Positions 17,791 through 25,979 of a DNA stretch of 64,000 bases are shown in pieces (the stretch's first letter is position 1; every line of letters begins with the position of its first letter). This stretch comes from Arthrobacter sp. 31Y (lineage in GTDB: Bacteria; Actinomycetota; Actinomycetes; Actinomycetales; Micrococcaceae): NCBI RefSeq assembly GCF_000526335.1, contig NZ_JAFW01000001.1:3534001-3598000 (forward strand), written 5' to 3'. The position numbers and the translations under genes were made by a program. Under the pieces are notes generated by a model, which worked only from the letters and a program-made list of their open reading frames with translations, was not told the DNA's origin and searched no databases.

Positions 17791-19502
17791 TCGACTTCGA
17801 TCCCGGCACGGCAGCCGCTGCCGCAGGTGGGGATGCTGGGACCAACCAGCGCAATGGTGGGGACCTCGTCGTCGAGACCCTCGAAGCGCTGGGCGCGAAG
17901 ACTGTCTTCGGTATCCCGGGCCAGCACGCGCTGGGTCTTTTCGATGCCATGGGCCGCGGCAACCTGCACTTCGTTTCCTCGCGAGTGGAGAACAACTCGG
18001 CGTTCGCCGCTGACGGCTACTCCCGTGCAACCGGCGAGGTGGGTGTCCTGTTCCTGTCCACCGGGCCTGGTGCACTCACATCCCTGGCCGGATTGCAGGA
18101 GGCGTACGCCACGGGTGTGCCCATGGTGGTGGTTGCCAGCCAGATCCCGCTCGATGGCCTGGGCGCACGCCGAAAGGGCATGCTGCACCAGCTCGATGAC
18201 CAGAAGGCCTCGGCCGCGAACGTCACCAAGAGCCAGCGACTGATCCAGCACGCTTCCGGCATCCCGTCGGCCATCCAGGATGCCTGGACCGAGGCGATTT
18301 CCTCGCCGCAGGGCCCTGTCTGGATCGAAATCCCGCAGAACGTCCTCCTGGATCCCATCATGGTTCCACCGGTGGAGGATGCGCTCGCCGAAGCATTCGA
18401 TAACCCGCCGCGCGTCGAGCTGATCCGCGAAGCCGTGAAATGGCTTTCGACGGCGGAACGTCCGGCGATCATCGCCGGCGGCGGTACGCGTCGTGGCCGG
18501 GCTGAGAAGTCGCTGCTCTCGATTGCCGAGCAGCTTCGCGCGCCGGTCATTTGTACTCCGGGCGGCAATGGTGCGTTCCCGTGGACCCACGAGCTGTCCC
18601 TGCAGTCGTGGATCGAGGACCGGTACATGACCGATGTCCTCGAAGACGCCGACGTGTTGATCGTCATTGGCTCGTCCTTGGGTGAAGTGACCTCGAACTA
18701 CTTCACGTTCGAACCCCGCGGCCGCATCATCCAGATCGACGCTGAACCCCGGGTTCTCGAGTCCAACCGGCCGGGACTGGGCATTCGCGCTGACGCCGGC
18801 CAGGCTCTCGCCGCGTTGGACGAAGCCCTGGCAGCAGCAGGGGCCGCTGAGGCAACAAAGCGTGATTGGCACGGGACCAGCCCGGAAGACGTCGTCAAGG
18901 AATCCCTGGCCAAGGTCACCGCACGTCTGGAATCACAGGATCTGGCCAAGGAACTGAAGTTTATGGCCGACATCCGTGAGGCTGTCCCGGCTGACATGCA
19001 GACGTTCTGGGACATGACCATTTCCGCGTACTGGGGCTGGAGCTGCTGGGACGCCCGCCAGGGCCAGTTCCACTCCGCCCAAGGCGCCGGCGGCCTCGGC
19101 TACGGCTTCCCCGCGGCAATCGGCGGTGCCGTGGGGTTGGAAACCACCGGCAAACCGAGTCGTGTGCTCGCAGTATCCGGTGACGGTTCCTCCATGTACT
19201 CCATCTCTGAACTCGCCACCGCCAAGCAGCACAACGTCCCGGTCACCTGGCTGATCGTGGACGACGGCGGCTACGGCATTCTGCGCGAATACATGGTGGG
19301 AGCCTTCGGCCAAGCCACGGCCACCGAGCTCGCCCGCCCGGACTTCGTGAAGCTCGCCGAGTCGTTCGGCGTCCCCGCCCGCCGGGTTGCCCCTGAGGAA
19401 GTGGGGGACGCGCTCAAGGCGTCCTTCCAAGCGGACGGACCCAACGTCGTCGTGGTTGAAACACTGCTGAAGATGTTCGGCCCCACGCATTTGGACGACT
19501 AA
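17787..19502 (+). CDS. ThDP-dependent enzyme (acetolactate synthase-like)
   Basis: 571 residues with the three-domain fold of acetohydroxyacid synthase and 2-oxoacid decarboxylases. The N-terminal Pyr domain has the catalytic Glu in [19 protein letters not shown], and the C-terminal PP domain has the ThDP/Mg motif [19 protein letters not shown]. Start ATG overlaps the agmatinase stop, indicating translational coupling. It lacks a partner regulatory subunit, so biosynthetic acetolactate synthase is unlikely. In clavulanate biosynthesis a ThDP enzyme (CeaS) also works with an agmatinase-family hydrolase, but other clavulanate genes are missing. A catabolic role on a guanidino acid or its oxo product is inferred. 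Confidence 0.85.
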   Translation: MIDFDPGTAAAAAGGDAGTNQRNGGDLVVETLEALGAKTVFGIPGQHALGLFDAMGRGNLHFVSSRVENNSAFAADGYSRATGEVGVLFLSTGPGALTSLAGLQEAYATGVPMVVVASQIPLDGLGARRKGMLHQLDDQKASAANVTKSQRLIQHASGIPSAIQDAWTEAISSPQGPVWIEIPQNVLLDPIMVPPVEDALAEAFDNPPRVELIREAVKWLSTAERPAIIAGGGTRRGRAEKSLLSIAEQLRAPVICTPGGNGAFPWTHELSLQSWIEDRYMTDVLEDADVLIVIGSSLGEVTSNYFTFEPRGRIIQIDAEPRVLESNRPGLGIRADAGQALAALDEALAAAGAAEATKRDWHGTSPEDVVKESLAKVTARLESQDLAKELKFMADIREAVPADMQTFWDMTISAYWGWSCWDARQGQFHSAQGAGGLGYGFPAAIGGAVGLETTGKPSRVLAVSGDGSSMYSISELATAKQHNVPVTWLIVDDGGYGILREYMVGAFGQATATELARPDFVKLAESFGVPARRVAPEEVGDALKASFQADGPNVVVVETLLKMFGPTHLDD

Positions 19503-19510
19503 AACAAAAC

Positions 19511-19550
19511 AGCCAGCCCCCGCACGGTGATCCGTGCGGGGGCAGGCTGC
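19511..19550. terminator. Bidirectional terminator between ThDP-enzyme and MHS transporter genes
   Basis: Arms 19511-19528 and 19533-19550 pair over 17 of 18 positions with a 4-base loop (TGAT) and a single A-A mismatch. CTTAATTA follows on the plus strand and TTTTGTTTTA on the minus strand, so both convergent genes can use it. Confidence 0.92.
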
Positions 19551-19560
19551 TTAATTACAG

Positions 19561-20895
19561 TTAGTCGAGCTCGCGTTGGGTGCCCTCGGGGGTCAGTTTT
19601 ACGGCAACTACTGCGGCGAGCATCGTGGCGATCCAGAAGATCGCGATGAGCCACAAACCACCCCCGGCTGCGAGGCTCAGGCCAGCGACGATCATGGGTG
19701 TGAAGCCGGCGCCCACCATCGAGGCACCTTGATACGCCAGCGAAGCGCCTGTGTAGCGGTTGCGGGTGGGAAATTGTTCGGCCACGTAGGCGGCGATAGG
19801 ACCGTAGAGGAAGCCTTGCACCAAGCCGTTGCCCAGCACGATCGCCAAGGCAAAGGCCCACAGTTCCCCGTTGTCGATGAGCAGCAGGATGGGATAAGCA
19901 AGCACGGCGCCCAAAAGGGATGCACCGATGAGGACCCGACGCCGGCCAACCCTGTCGCTGAGTCGCGCCGAGTAGAAGCAGATAATCAACGTCAGCAACG
20001 CCGCGAACGCTTTGATGTTCAGCACACCGTTCTTGTCGGCACCGTTCTCCACGGCAACCGATACGCCCCACACCGTGGTCATCGATTGGCACACGTAGAA
20101 GGCCGTGGTGGCGAGCAAACCGAGCACCACGGCGCGGCGGTTGTTTTTGAGGACATCGAGCAGGGGCACCCGACGCTTGGCTCCCTCTGCTTCAAGTTTC
20201 TGGAAAGCGGGTGTTTCGGACACTTTGAGGCGGATGATCATGCCCACCGCGATCAGCGCGGCGCTGAGCAGGAACGGTACCCGCCAGCCCCAAACCAGGA
20301 AATCGTCACCGGACAGTGCTGCGAACAGGGACAGCGCGAGGGTGCCAAGGATTGCTCCTGCCGGTCCGCCTGCGTTGGCGAAAGCAGCAGCGAAGCCGCG
20401 GTGTTTCTTGGGTGCATGTTCAATGGCCATCAGCGCAGCGCCACCCCATTCGCCGCCCACTGCCACACCTTGGACCAGCCGGAGGACCACCAACGCAAGG
20501 GGTGCGGCAATCCCGATCTGGGCTGTGGTGGGCAGCAAACCGATCATGGTGGTGCCGAAGCCCATGATGAGCATGGAGAGGACCAGCATCTTCTTGCGGC
20601 CCAGCCTGTCCCCGAAGTGTCCGAAGATCAGGCCACCAAGGGGACGGGCCACGTACCCGACGGCGAGGGTGACGAAGGATGCGAAGAGGGCGAAGCCGGG
20701 GCCAAGATTCGCGAAAAAGACTTTGTTGAAAACAAGGCTGGCGGCAGTGGCGTACAGCATGAAGTCGTAGTACTCGATGGCACTTCCGATGAAACTGGAC
20801 GCCAGGATACGGCGCATGTCCTTGGACTTCATGGAGTGTTCCGGGGCGCTGCCGGTGGCTTCAGGCAGAGTGTCCTGGGATGGTGCTGAGCTCAT
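19561..20895 (-). CDS. MFS transporter, metabolite:H+ symporter (MHS) family
   Basis: 444 residues from the ATG at 20895 preceded by GAGGAAG; the open frame reaches 20961 but that would overlap the upstream hydrolase gene. Twelve membrane helices with MHS signatures: SSFIGSAIEYYDFMLY at the start, FGHFGDRLGRKKML between helices 2 and 3, and GVAVGGEWGGAALMAIE in helix 5. The family imports organic acids, betaines or shikimate-like compounds by proton symport. It follows a metallo-beta-lactamase-fold hydrolase by 34 bases, so the pair probably imports and hydrolyses one substrate under the divergent LysR regulator. Confidence 0.9.
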   Translation of the reverse strand: MSSAPSQDTLPEATGSAPEHSMKSKDMRRILASSFIGSAIEYYDFMLYATAASLVFNKVFFANLGPGFALFASFVTLAVGYVARPLGGLIFGHFGDRLGRKKMLVLSMLIMGFGTTMIGLLPTTAQIGIAAPLALVVLRLVQGVAVGGEWGGAALMAIEHAPKKHRGFAAAFANAGGPAGAILGTLALSLFAALSGDDFLVWGWRVPFLLSAALIAVGMIIRLKVSETPAFQKLEAEGAKRRVPLLDVLKNNRRAVVLGLLATTAFYVCQSMTTVWGVSVAVENGADKNGVLNIKAFAALLTLIICFYSARLSDRVGRRRVLIGASLLGAVLAYPILLLIDNGELWAFALAIVLGNGLVQGFLYGPIAAYVAEQFPTRNRYTGASLAYQGASMVGAGFTPMIVAGLSLAAGGGLWLIAIFWIATMLAAVVAVKLTPEGTQRELD

Positions 20896-20929
20896 GTGCT
20901 TCCTCAGTTCCGGTGGTGGGGTTCGCGCA

Positions 20930-21958
20930 TCAGCGCTGGCGTGCGAACGGGATGACGTCAAGATCGTTGGGAACGGTGAACTTTCCGCTGAAGTGATCTT
21001 CGGCTTCGAGCCACACAGACGTGGACGCGTGCCCGGGCACCAGGTGATGAAGGGCTAGGTGTTTGGCACCGGCGGCATCTGCCAGCTTCGCTGCTTCGCG
21101 GACGCTGGTGTGGGACTTGTAGTGGTGGTCGCGGGCGGCCCGACTGCCGTCGTCGGTCTTATCGGCGTAGAGCGATTCCACCCAGTCAAAGTCGATGGCC
21201 TCGTGCAGCAATAAGTCCGTGCCCGTGGCCAGGGTGATCATGTTCTCCGTGTAGGCAGTGTCGCCGGAGATGGTCACGGAACCTTCTGCGGTATCGAAGC
21301 GGAATGCGAAGGCCGGCGCCACTGGAGGATGTTCCACCAGGATGGCGGTCACTATCACCAGCTCGTCGCGATAGATCTCGAACGGTTCCATGTCCGGCGT
21401 CGGGTTGTTGTTGGGGTGATAACCGGCTTGTGCAGGGATCCGAATGTCTTCGGCCGCGAAGATGTCCAGGGGACTGGGCTTCAGGCTGTCCAGGATGCGG
21501 TCATTGAGGTCCGTAGCGTGGGCGGCCATCAGCTGTTCGAACATCTGGCGGGTGCCAGGCGTCGGGTTCTCCGGGGCCAGCGGAAGAGGATCGACGACGG
21601 CGCGGGGCGACACCGGCGGCAGCTCACCACGGTTACCGGGTCCAATAATCCTCACCGGGTTGGTGGAACGGTCTGCGAGCGCGTACAGGCCAAAGATGCC
21701 CAGGCCGGCCAGATCATAGACGTGGTCCGAGTGGAGGTGGGTGATGAAGAGCGCCCTCAAATCCTTGAGTTCCAGGCCTGACTGGCTGAGCCGGCGTCCG
21801 GCGCCTTGGCCGAAATCCACCAGGTAGAAGGCCTCTCCCACCACCACTGCGGTGGCTATTCCGGTGCGCTCACCGGAATCCGCTGCCGCCCACCATCTGG
21901 GGCCACCGGCGGTCCCCAGGGTGACGATGTGCGGTTTCAGGGATGACGTCAGTGTCAC
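20930..21958 (-). CDS. Metallo-beta-lactamase-fold hydrolase (RNase Z/arylsulfatase-like branch)
   Basis: 342 residues from a GTG with AAGGAG about 7 bases upstream. The dinuclear zinc motif THLHSDH gives His74, His76, Asp78 and His79; SGDTAY supplies the bridging Asp and LHHLVPGH a later His. The long insert between the HxHxDH motif and SGDT resembles the branch that includes tRNase Z and secreted arylsulfatase-like enzymes, but no signal peptide is present. With an MHS transporter downstream and a divergent LysR regulator, small-molecule hydrolysis (lactone, ester or sulfate) is more likely than tRNA processing. Confidence 0.82.
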   Translation of the reverse strand: MTLTSSLKPHIVTLGTAGGPRWWAAADSGERTGIATAVVVGEAFYLVDFGQGAGRRLSQSGLELKDLRALFITHLHSDHVYDLAGLGIFGLYALADRSTNPVRIIGPGNRGELPPVSPRAVVDPLPLAPENPTPGTRQMFEQLMAAHATDLNDRILDSLKPSPLDIFAAEDIRIPAQAGYHPNNNPTPDMEPFEIYRDELVIVTAILVEHPPVAPAFAFRFDTAEGSVTISGDTAYTENMITLATGTDLLLHEAIDFDWVESLYADKTDDGSRAARDHHYKSHTSVREAAKLADAAGAKHLALHHLVPGHASTSVWLEAEDHFSGKFTVPNDLDVIPFARQR

Positions 21959-22013
21959 GGGTGTCTCCTTCGACGTTGGCTTTTCTCCAGTGTGGCCCGG
22001 CTCACTGCGCTTG

Positions 22014-22052
22014 TATAATCAATCAATTCAAAGAAGTTCATAAGGAGAACTG
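22014..22052 (+). promoter_or_regulatory. Promoter and ribosome site of the LysR gene
   Basis: A consensus-grade -10 box TATAAT at 22014-22019 precedes an AT-rich stretch and AAGGAG just before the ATG. The -35 region (about 21991-21996) is poor, as expected for a regulated promoter. The AT-rich words around 22010-22035 may hold a LysR T-N11-A box that also controls the divergent hydrolase gene. Confidence 0.5.
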
Positions 22053-22952
22053 ATGGCAGAGTTCACCCTGCGCCAGCTCGAGTACTTTGTGGCGGTGCTC
22101 GATCATGGCTCCCTCACCAAGGCTGCGAGCGAAAGCAACATCTCCCAGGCCGCTGCCTCAATGGCGATCGCCCAGTTGGAAAAAAGCCTCGGCCTGGACC
22201 TGCTCATCCGGACCCGTGCGAAGAGAGTGGAGCCCACGCCGGCGGGACTTGAACTCGGCGTCCGTGCCCGGCGAATCCTCGGGGAGGCGGCCGATCTGCA
22301 GGCCGGGGCCCTGATGCGGTCCCATGAAGAGATGCGGGGCCGGGTTTCCATCGGCTGCATGGTGGCCATTTCGCCCCGGGTGATCCCGGAACTCGTCGGC
22401 TATTTCGCGGAGAAGTGGCCCGAGGTGGAGCTCGACTTTGTGGAGGGTGCTGCCGAAGACCTGCAGAAGGCGGTGGGGGAGGGTGAACTGGACCTCGCGT
22501 TTGTCTACTCCCTTCAGGTGGTGCCGGGCGTGGATGTGGTCAAGGTAGTGGAATCGCGTCCGCAGTTCATGCTGGCTGCGAGCCACCCTCTAGCAGCAAG
22601 GGCGTCGCTACGCTTCGCCGACCTTGCCAGCGAGGATGTCATCCTCTTCAACGTGCCGCCCAGTGCCGAGCGCGTCACAGCCATGTTCCTTTCGGCGGGC
22701 ATTGAGCCGAAGGTTCGCTGGAAAAGCGTGGTGGCGCAGACCATCCGCGGCGTGGTGGCCAGTGGAAGGGCTATCTCCGTGACTCACGCGTGGCCGGGGG
22801 TCGCGCCTGTTTACGCGGACGCCAAAGTTGCCCTGGTGCCCATTGACGACGATCTTCCTGAGAGCTGGCTCGTCGCTGCCGTGCCCCCGGGGATCACGCG
22901 GCCACGCAGGGTGGATGAGGTCATCGAGGCGGCGATTCACCTGGCCAGGTAA
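22053..22952 (+). CDS. LysR-family transcriptional regulator
   Basis: 299 residues, standard length. The N-terminal winged helix (FTLRQLEYFVAVLDHGSLTK, then SQAAASMAIAQLEKSLG) is followed by the periplasmic-binding-protein-like effector domain (about 90-295). AAGGAG sits directly before the ATG. It is divergent from the hydrolase/MHS transporter pair, the usual LysR arrangement, so it probably activates those genes when it binds their substrate or product. Confidence 0.93.
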   Translation: MAEFTLRQLEYFVAVLDHGSLTKAASESNISQAAASMAIAQLEKSLGLDLLIRTRAKRVEPTPAGLELGVRARRILGEAADLQAGALMRSHEEMRGRVSIGCMVAISPRVIPELVGYFAEKWPEVELDFVEGAAEDLQKAVGEGELDLAFVYSLQVVPGVDVVKVVESRPQFMLAASHPLAARASLRFADLASEDVILFNVPPSAERVTAMFLSAGIEPKVRWKSVVAQTIRGVVASGRAISVTHAWPGVAPVYADAKVALVPIDDDLPESWLVAAVPPGITRPRRVDEVIEAAIHLAR

Positions 22953-23069
22953 GCGCCGGATTTTCCCCGGGTTCGCGGGAAACCGTCGAATTCGCCGGAG
23001 CCTTCCGGCGGTCTGACACTCTTCCCGCGTTTTCGCGGCGGACGCTTGAACCCTCATCTTTAGTTTCCC

Positions 23070-23099
23070 AAAGCAATCAATCTAAGTTATAGTTGCTTT
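23070..23099. promoter_or_regulatory. Candidate MarR operator
   Basis: A perfect 7-base inverted repeat AAAGCAA (23070-23076) and TTGCTTT (23093-23099) separated by 16 bases lies 28 bases before the MarR start, overlapping a plausible -10 (TTATAG). It fits autorepression of the marR-efflux operon. The preceding stretch 22953-23069 shows nothing else. Confidence 0.5.
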
Positions 23100-23126
23100 A
23101 GGCAAACAAAAAGAGGGGTGTCTTCC

Positions 23127-23609
23127 ATGTCCGTTGGTTCTGCCACGGCAACCGATCTTGTGCATCAGATCTTCGATCTCCAGCGCACGCTGCGCTGTGT
23201 GGTGACCGCCCACATGTCCCGCGTTCCCGACGTCGGAATGGCTGTGCAAGGGGTGATGCGCTTCATCGGCGAGGGGGAGACCCGCGCTACGCACCTGGCC
23301 ACGCGACTCGGTGTCAGCGCACCGGTCCTCAGCCGGCACATCACCGAACTCGAGGAACTTGGCTTTGTGCTCAGGCGGCCCGATCCCGCGGACGGCCGGG
23401 CCCAGCTCCTTGCCCTCACTGAGGAAGGCGCGGCGAAACTGCGCGAATTTGAAGAACAACGCAGCGTGAGACTGCGGGATTACCTGGCGGATTGGAGCGA
23501 GGCTGACGCCCTCGAGGCCTCTCAGGTCATCAACAAACTCACCGTGTCCCTCAAGGACTCAATCCGGGCAACGGCGGCCGGCTCCATCACAACAAACCAG
23601 ACAGCTTAG
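23127..23609 (+). CDS. MarR-family transcriptional regulator
   Basis: 160 residues from the ATG at 23127, which has GAGGGG 8 bases upstream (an in-frame GTG at 23118 overlaps that site). Winged-helix core with TRATHLATRLGVSAPVLSRHI and the beta-wing RPDPADGRAQLLALTEEG. It is ten bases upstream of a DHA2 efflux pump and very likely represses it, released by a drug or phenolic ligand. Confidence 0.92.
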   Translation: MSVGSATATDLVHQIFDLQRTLRCVVTAHMSRVPDVGMAVQGVMRFIGEGETRATHLATRLGVSAPVLSRHITELEELGFVLRRPDPADGRAQLLALTEEGAAKLREFEEQRSVRLRDYLADWSEADALEASQVINKLTVSLKDSIRATAAGSITTNQTA

Positions 23610-23619
23610 GAGCCCACGC

Positions 23620-25713
23620 ATGGCTACACCAGTACAAAACTCCAAGGCGGTGGACGCCTCAGTCACCGCGCACAAGGCCGCCGCGCCCATGACGCACCGG
23701 CAGATCATGGAAGCCCTCACCGGGCTCCTCGCGGCTTTCTTTACGGCGATCCTTAGCAGCACCATCGTTGCCAACGCACTGCCAACCATCATGTCCGAGC
23801 TCAAGGGCACGCAAACCGACTTCGCGTGGGTCATCACGGCTGCGTTGTTGGCGAACGCTGCAACCACGCCCATCTGGGGAAAGCTCGCGGACCTCTTCGA
23901 CAAGAAGCTCCTCGTCCAGCTGAGCATCATCATCTTCGTGGCCGGCTCGGTCATGGCGGGTCTCTCTGAAACCATTCCGCTGCTGCTGACCGCCCGCGTC
24001 ATCCAAGGCGTGGCCATGGGTGGCCTCACCGCCCTCGCGCAAGCGATCATCGGCTCCATGATTCCGCCGCGTGACCGCGGCAAGTACTCCGGTTACATGG
24101 GCGCAGTCATGGCCGTAGGTACCGCTGGCGGCCCGCTGCTGGGTGGCTTCATCGTTGACAGCCCATTGGGATGGCGTTGGACGTTCTTCGTCTGCGTGCC
24201 CCTCGCCGTCGTCGCGCTCATCCTGCTCCAGGTGACCCTTAAGATCGAGCACATCAAACGCCCTGCCAAGATCGACTGGCTCGGTTCCATCCTCCTGACG
24301 TCCGGTGTGAGCCTGCTCCTCATTTGGGTTTCCTTCGCCGGCAACCCTGACTACTACGACTGGTTCTCCTGGCAGTCAGCCCTCATGGTGGGTGGCGGTG
24401 TAGCTCTTCTGGCTGTGCTTGTGTTTGTGGAAACCAAGGTCGCGCAGCCCATCATTCCGCTGAAGATCATCTCCGAGCGCACCACGGCCCTGGCCATTGT
24501 TGCCTCCGTTGCAGTCGGCATCGCCATGTTCGGCTCGTCCACCTTCCTGGGTCAGTACTTCCAGGTTGCCCGCGGCGCCACACCCACCGAGGCCGGCCTG
24601 CTGACGCTGCCCATGATCGCCGGCAACCTGATCGGCTCGGTCGCGTCCGGCATCCTGATCAGCCGTTTCGGCAAGTGGAAGAGGTTCCTGATTGCAGGCT
24701 CCGTCCTCCTCATTGGCGGCCTCGCGTTCGCCGGAACCATGGACCACACCACTGAACTGTGGATCGTGGCCATCTACACCGGCGTGTTCGGCCTCGGACT
24801 GGGCATGCTGATGCAGAACCTGGTGCTGGCTGTGCAGAACACCGTCCAGGCCAAGGACATTGGAACCGCCAGTGCCTCGGTGGCGTTCTTCCGCTCAGTG
24901 GGTGGCGCGATTGGTGTCTCCGTCCTTGGTGCCATCATGTCCACGCATGTGAAGGACCTTGCCGTTGAAGGCATGGCCGCCGCCGGGATTCCCGTCCAGG
25001 GCGGCGCGTCCGGAGCCAGTATGGACCTTGCAGATATGCCCGCTCCCGTCGCCGAGATCATGCGTGCTGCCTACGGCGATGCAACTGCCCAGATCTTCCT
25101 GATCTCCGCGATCATCAGCGTTGTGGCACTCTTGTCAGTGCTGTTCATCAAGGAACGTCCGCTGCGCCGCACAGTTGATGCTGCTCCCGAAAAGGAGCTC
25201 ATTGCCACGGCCTCGGGAGACGCCGGAATGTCGCTGGATACCTCGTCACTGGACGCAGTAAAAGCGGACGACGACGGCGCAAGCCGCCTGGGTGCCCACC
25301 CTCCCGTTTCGGCGGGCGGCCGGCAGGGATCGGCTGGGGATCGACAGGTTCCGATGGGGGATCGTCAGGTTCCGAACCCGGAGTCCGGATCCGATCTTGA
25401 CCTCGAGTTTGCACGGATCCTCACCCAGGAACGGCCGCACGGTACGTCGGACGTGAAGGAAGTCCAGGAGCAGTTGTCCCGTACCCAGTACGTTCTGGCA
25501 GAACAGCAGCTGCAACTCAGCCGCGCCAACGTGGAACTGCAGGCTCGCTTGCGGGAGCAGCAAACCATCGCGGAGCAACAAGCCAAAACCGCCGAGGAAC
25601 TCGCCGCTGTCCGCAAGGAACTCAAACGCGAACGCAGGCAGCAGGAACGCATGGCGCTGTTGCTGCTCCAAGGTGTTGAGGCCCGCTCCGAGCACGGAAA
25701 GCACGCAGGCTAA
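23620..25713 (+). CDS. DHA2-family (EmrB/QacA) drug efflux pump with coiled-coil tail
   Basis: 697 residues; AGGAG 8 bases before ATG. Residues about 30-515 form a 14-helix MFS transporter: LAAFFTAILSSTIVANALPT with the D1-type motif in helix 1, WGKLADLFDKKLLVQ, and GGPLLGGFIVD (motif C of antiporters). Unusually, about 170 further residues follow: an acidic linker, two 7-residue repeats GDRQVPM/GDRQVPN (tandem 21-base DNA repeats at 25336-25377), and a Gln/Glu/Arg-rich predicted coiled coil (about 600-685). DHA2 pumps normally end after helix 14. Substrates are probably hydrophobic cations or antibiotics. Confidence 0.92.
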   Translation: MATPVQNSKAVDASVTAHKAAAPMTHRQIMEALTGLLAAFFTAILSSTIVANALPTIMSELKGTQTDFAWVITAALLANAATTPIWGKLADLFDKKLLVQLSIIIFVAGSVMAGLSETIPLLLTARVIQGVAMGGLTALAQAIIGSMIPPRDRGKYSGYMGAVMAVGTAGGPLLGGFIVDSPLGWRWTFFVCVPLAVVALILLQVTLKIEHIKRPAKIDWLGSILLTSGVSLLLIWVSFAGNPDYYDWFSWQSALMVGGGVALLAVLVFVETKVAQPIIPLKIISERTTALAIVASVAVGIAMFGSSTFLGQYFQVARGATPTEAGLLTLPMIAGNLIGSVASGILISRFGKWKRFLIAGSVLLIGGLAFAGTMDHTTELWIVAIYTGVFGLGLGMLMQNLVLAVQNTVQAKDIGTASASVAFFRSVGGAIGVSVLGAIMSTHVKDLAVEGMAAAGIPVQGGASGASMDLADMPAPVAEIMRAAYGDATAQIFLISAIISVVALLSVLFIKERPLRRTVDAAPEKELIATASGDAGMSLDTSSLDAVKADDDGASRLGAHPPVSAGGRQGSAGDRQVPMGDRQVPNPESGSDLDLEFARILTQERPHGTSDVKEVQEQLSRTQYVLAEQQLQLSRANVELQARLREQQTIAEQQAKTAEELAAVRKELKRERRQQERMALLLLQGVEARSEHGKHAG

Positions 25714-25727
25714 GTCCACGCAATGTG

Positions 25728-25757
25728 AAGCGCCGGTTGGGCAACCAACCGGCGCTT
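25728..25757 (+). terminator. Hairpin terminator of the marR-efflux operon
   Basis: Perfect 13-base arms 25728-25740 and 25745-25757 around a GCAA loop, 14 bases after the pump stop and followed by a short T-rich tail. The remaining gap to 25979 must contain the promoter of the ABC exporter operon, but I could not assign a convincing -35/-10 pair. Confidence 0.85.
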
Positions 25758-25979
25758 TGCTGTGTCGCCTTGTCTTAGGTGCGCTGCGTTCCTGCAGGCC
25801 AGCGTCCTTGCCCCAGCGGGAGCATCCACGGCACATGAACTACTCCGCTGGGATGATCTTTTGCGTAAGTTGTTTCGCCGGGGCAACGGATTTCGTAGAG
25901 TAGGGAGGCTAATACTGTCAGCCCCGGCTGCGACACTTCTCTTATCTCATTCACGCACTCTTTCTAAGGACCCGTGGGC

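Noticed and set aside
16720..19502. Clavulanate-type biosynthetic cluster (CeaS plus amidinohydrolase)
   Set aside because: Beta-lactam synthetase, clavaminate synthase and other pathway genes are absent; neighbours are transporters and regulators.
17787..19502. Biosynthetic acetolactate synthase ilvB
   Set aside because: No ilvN or ilvC beside it and it is translationally fused to a ureohydrolase; a different ThDP activity is more likely.
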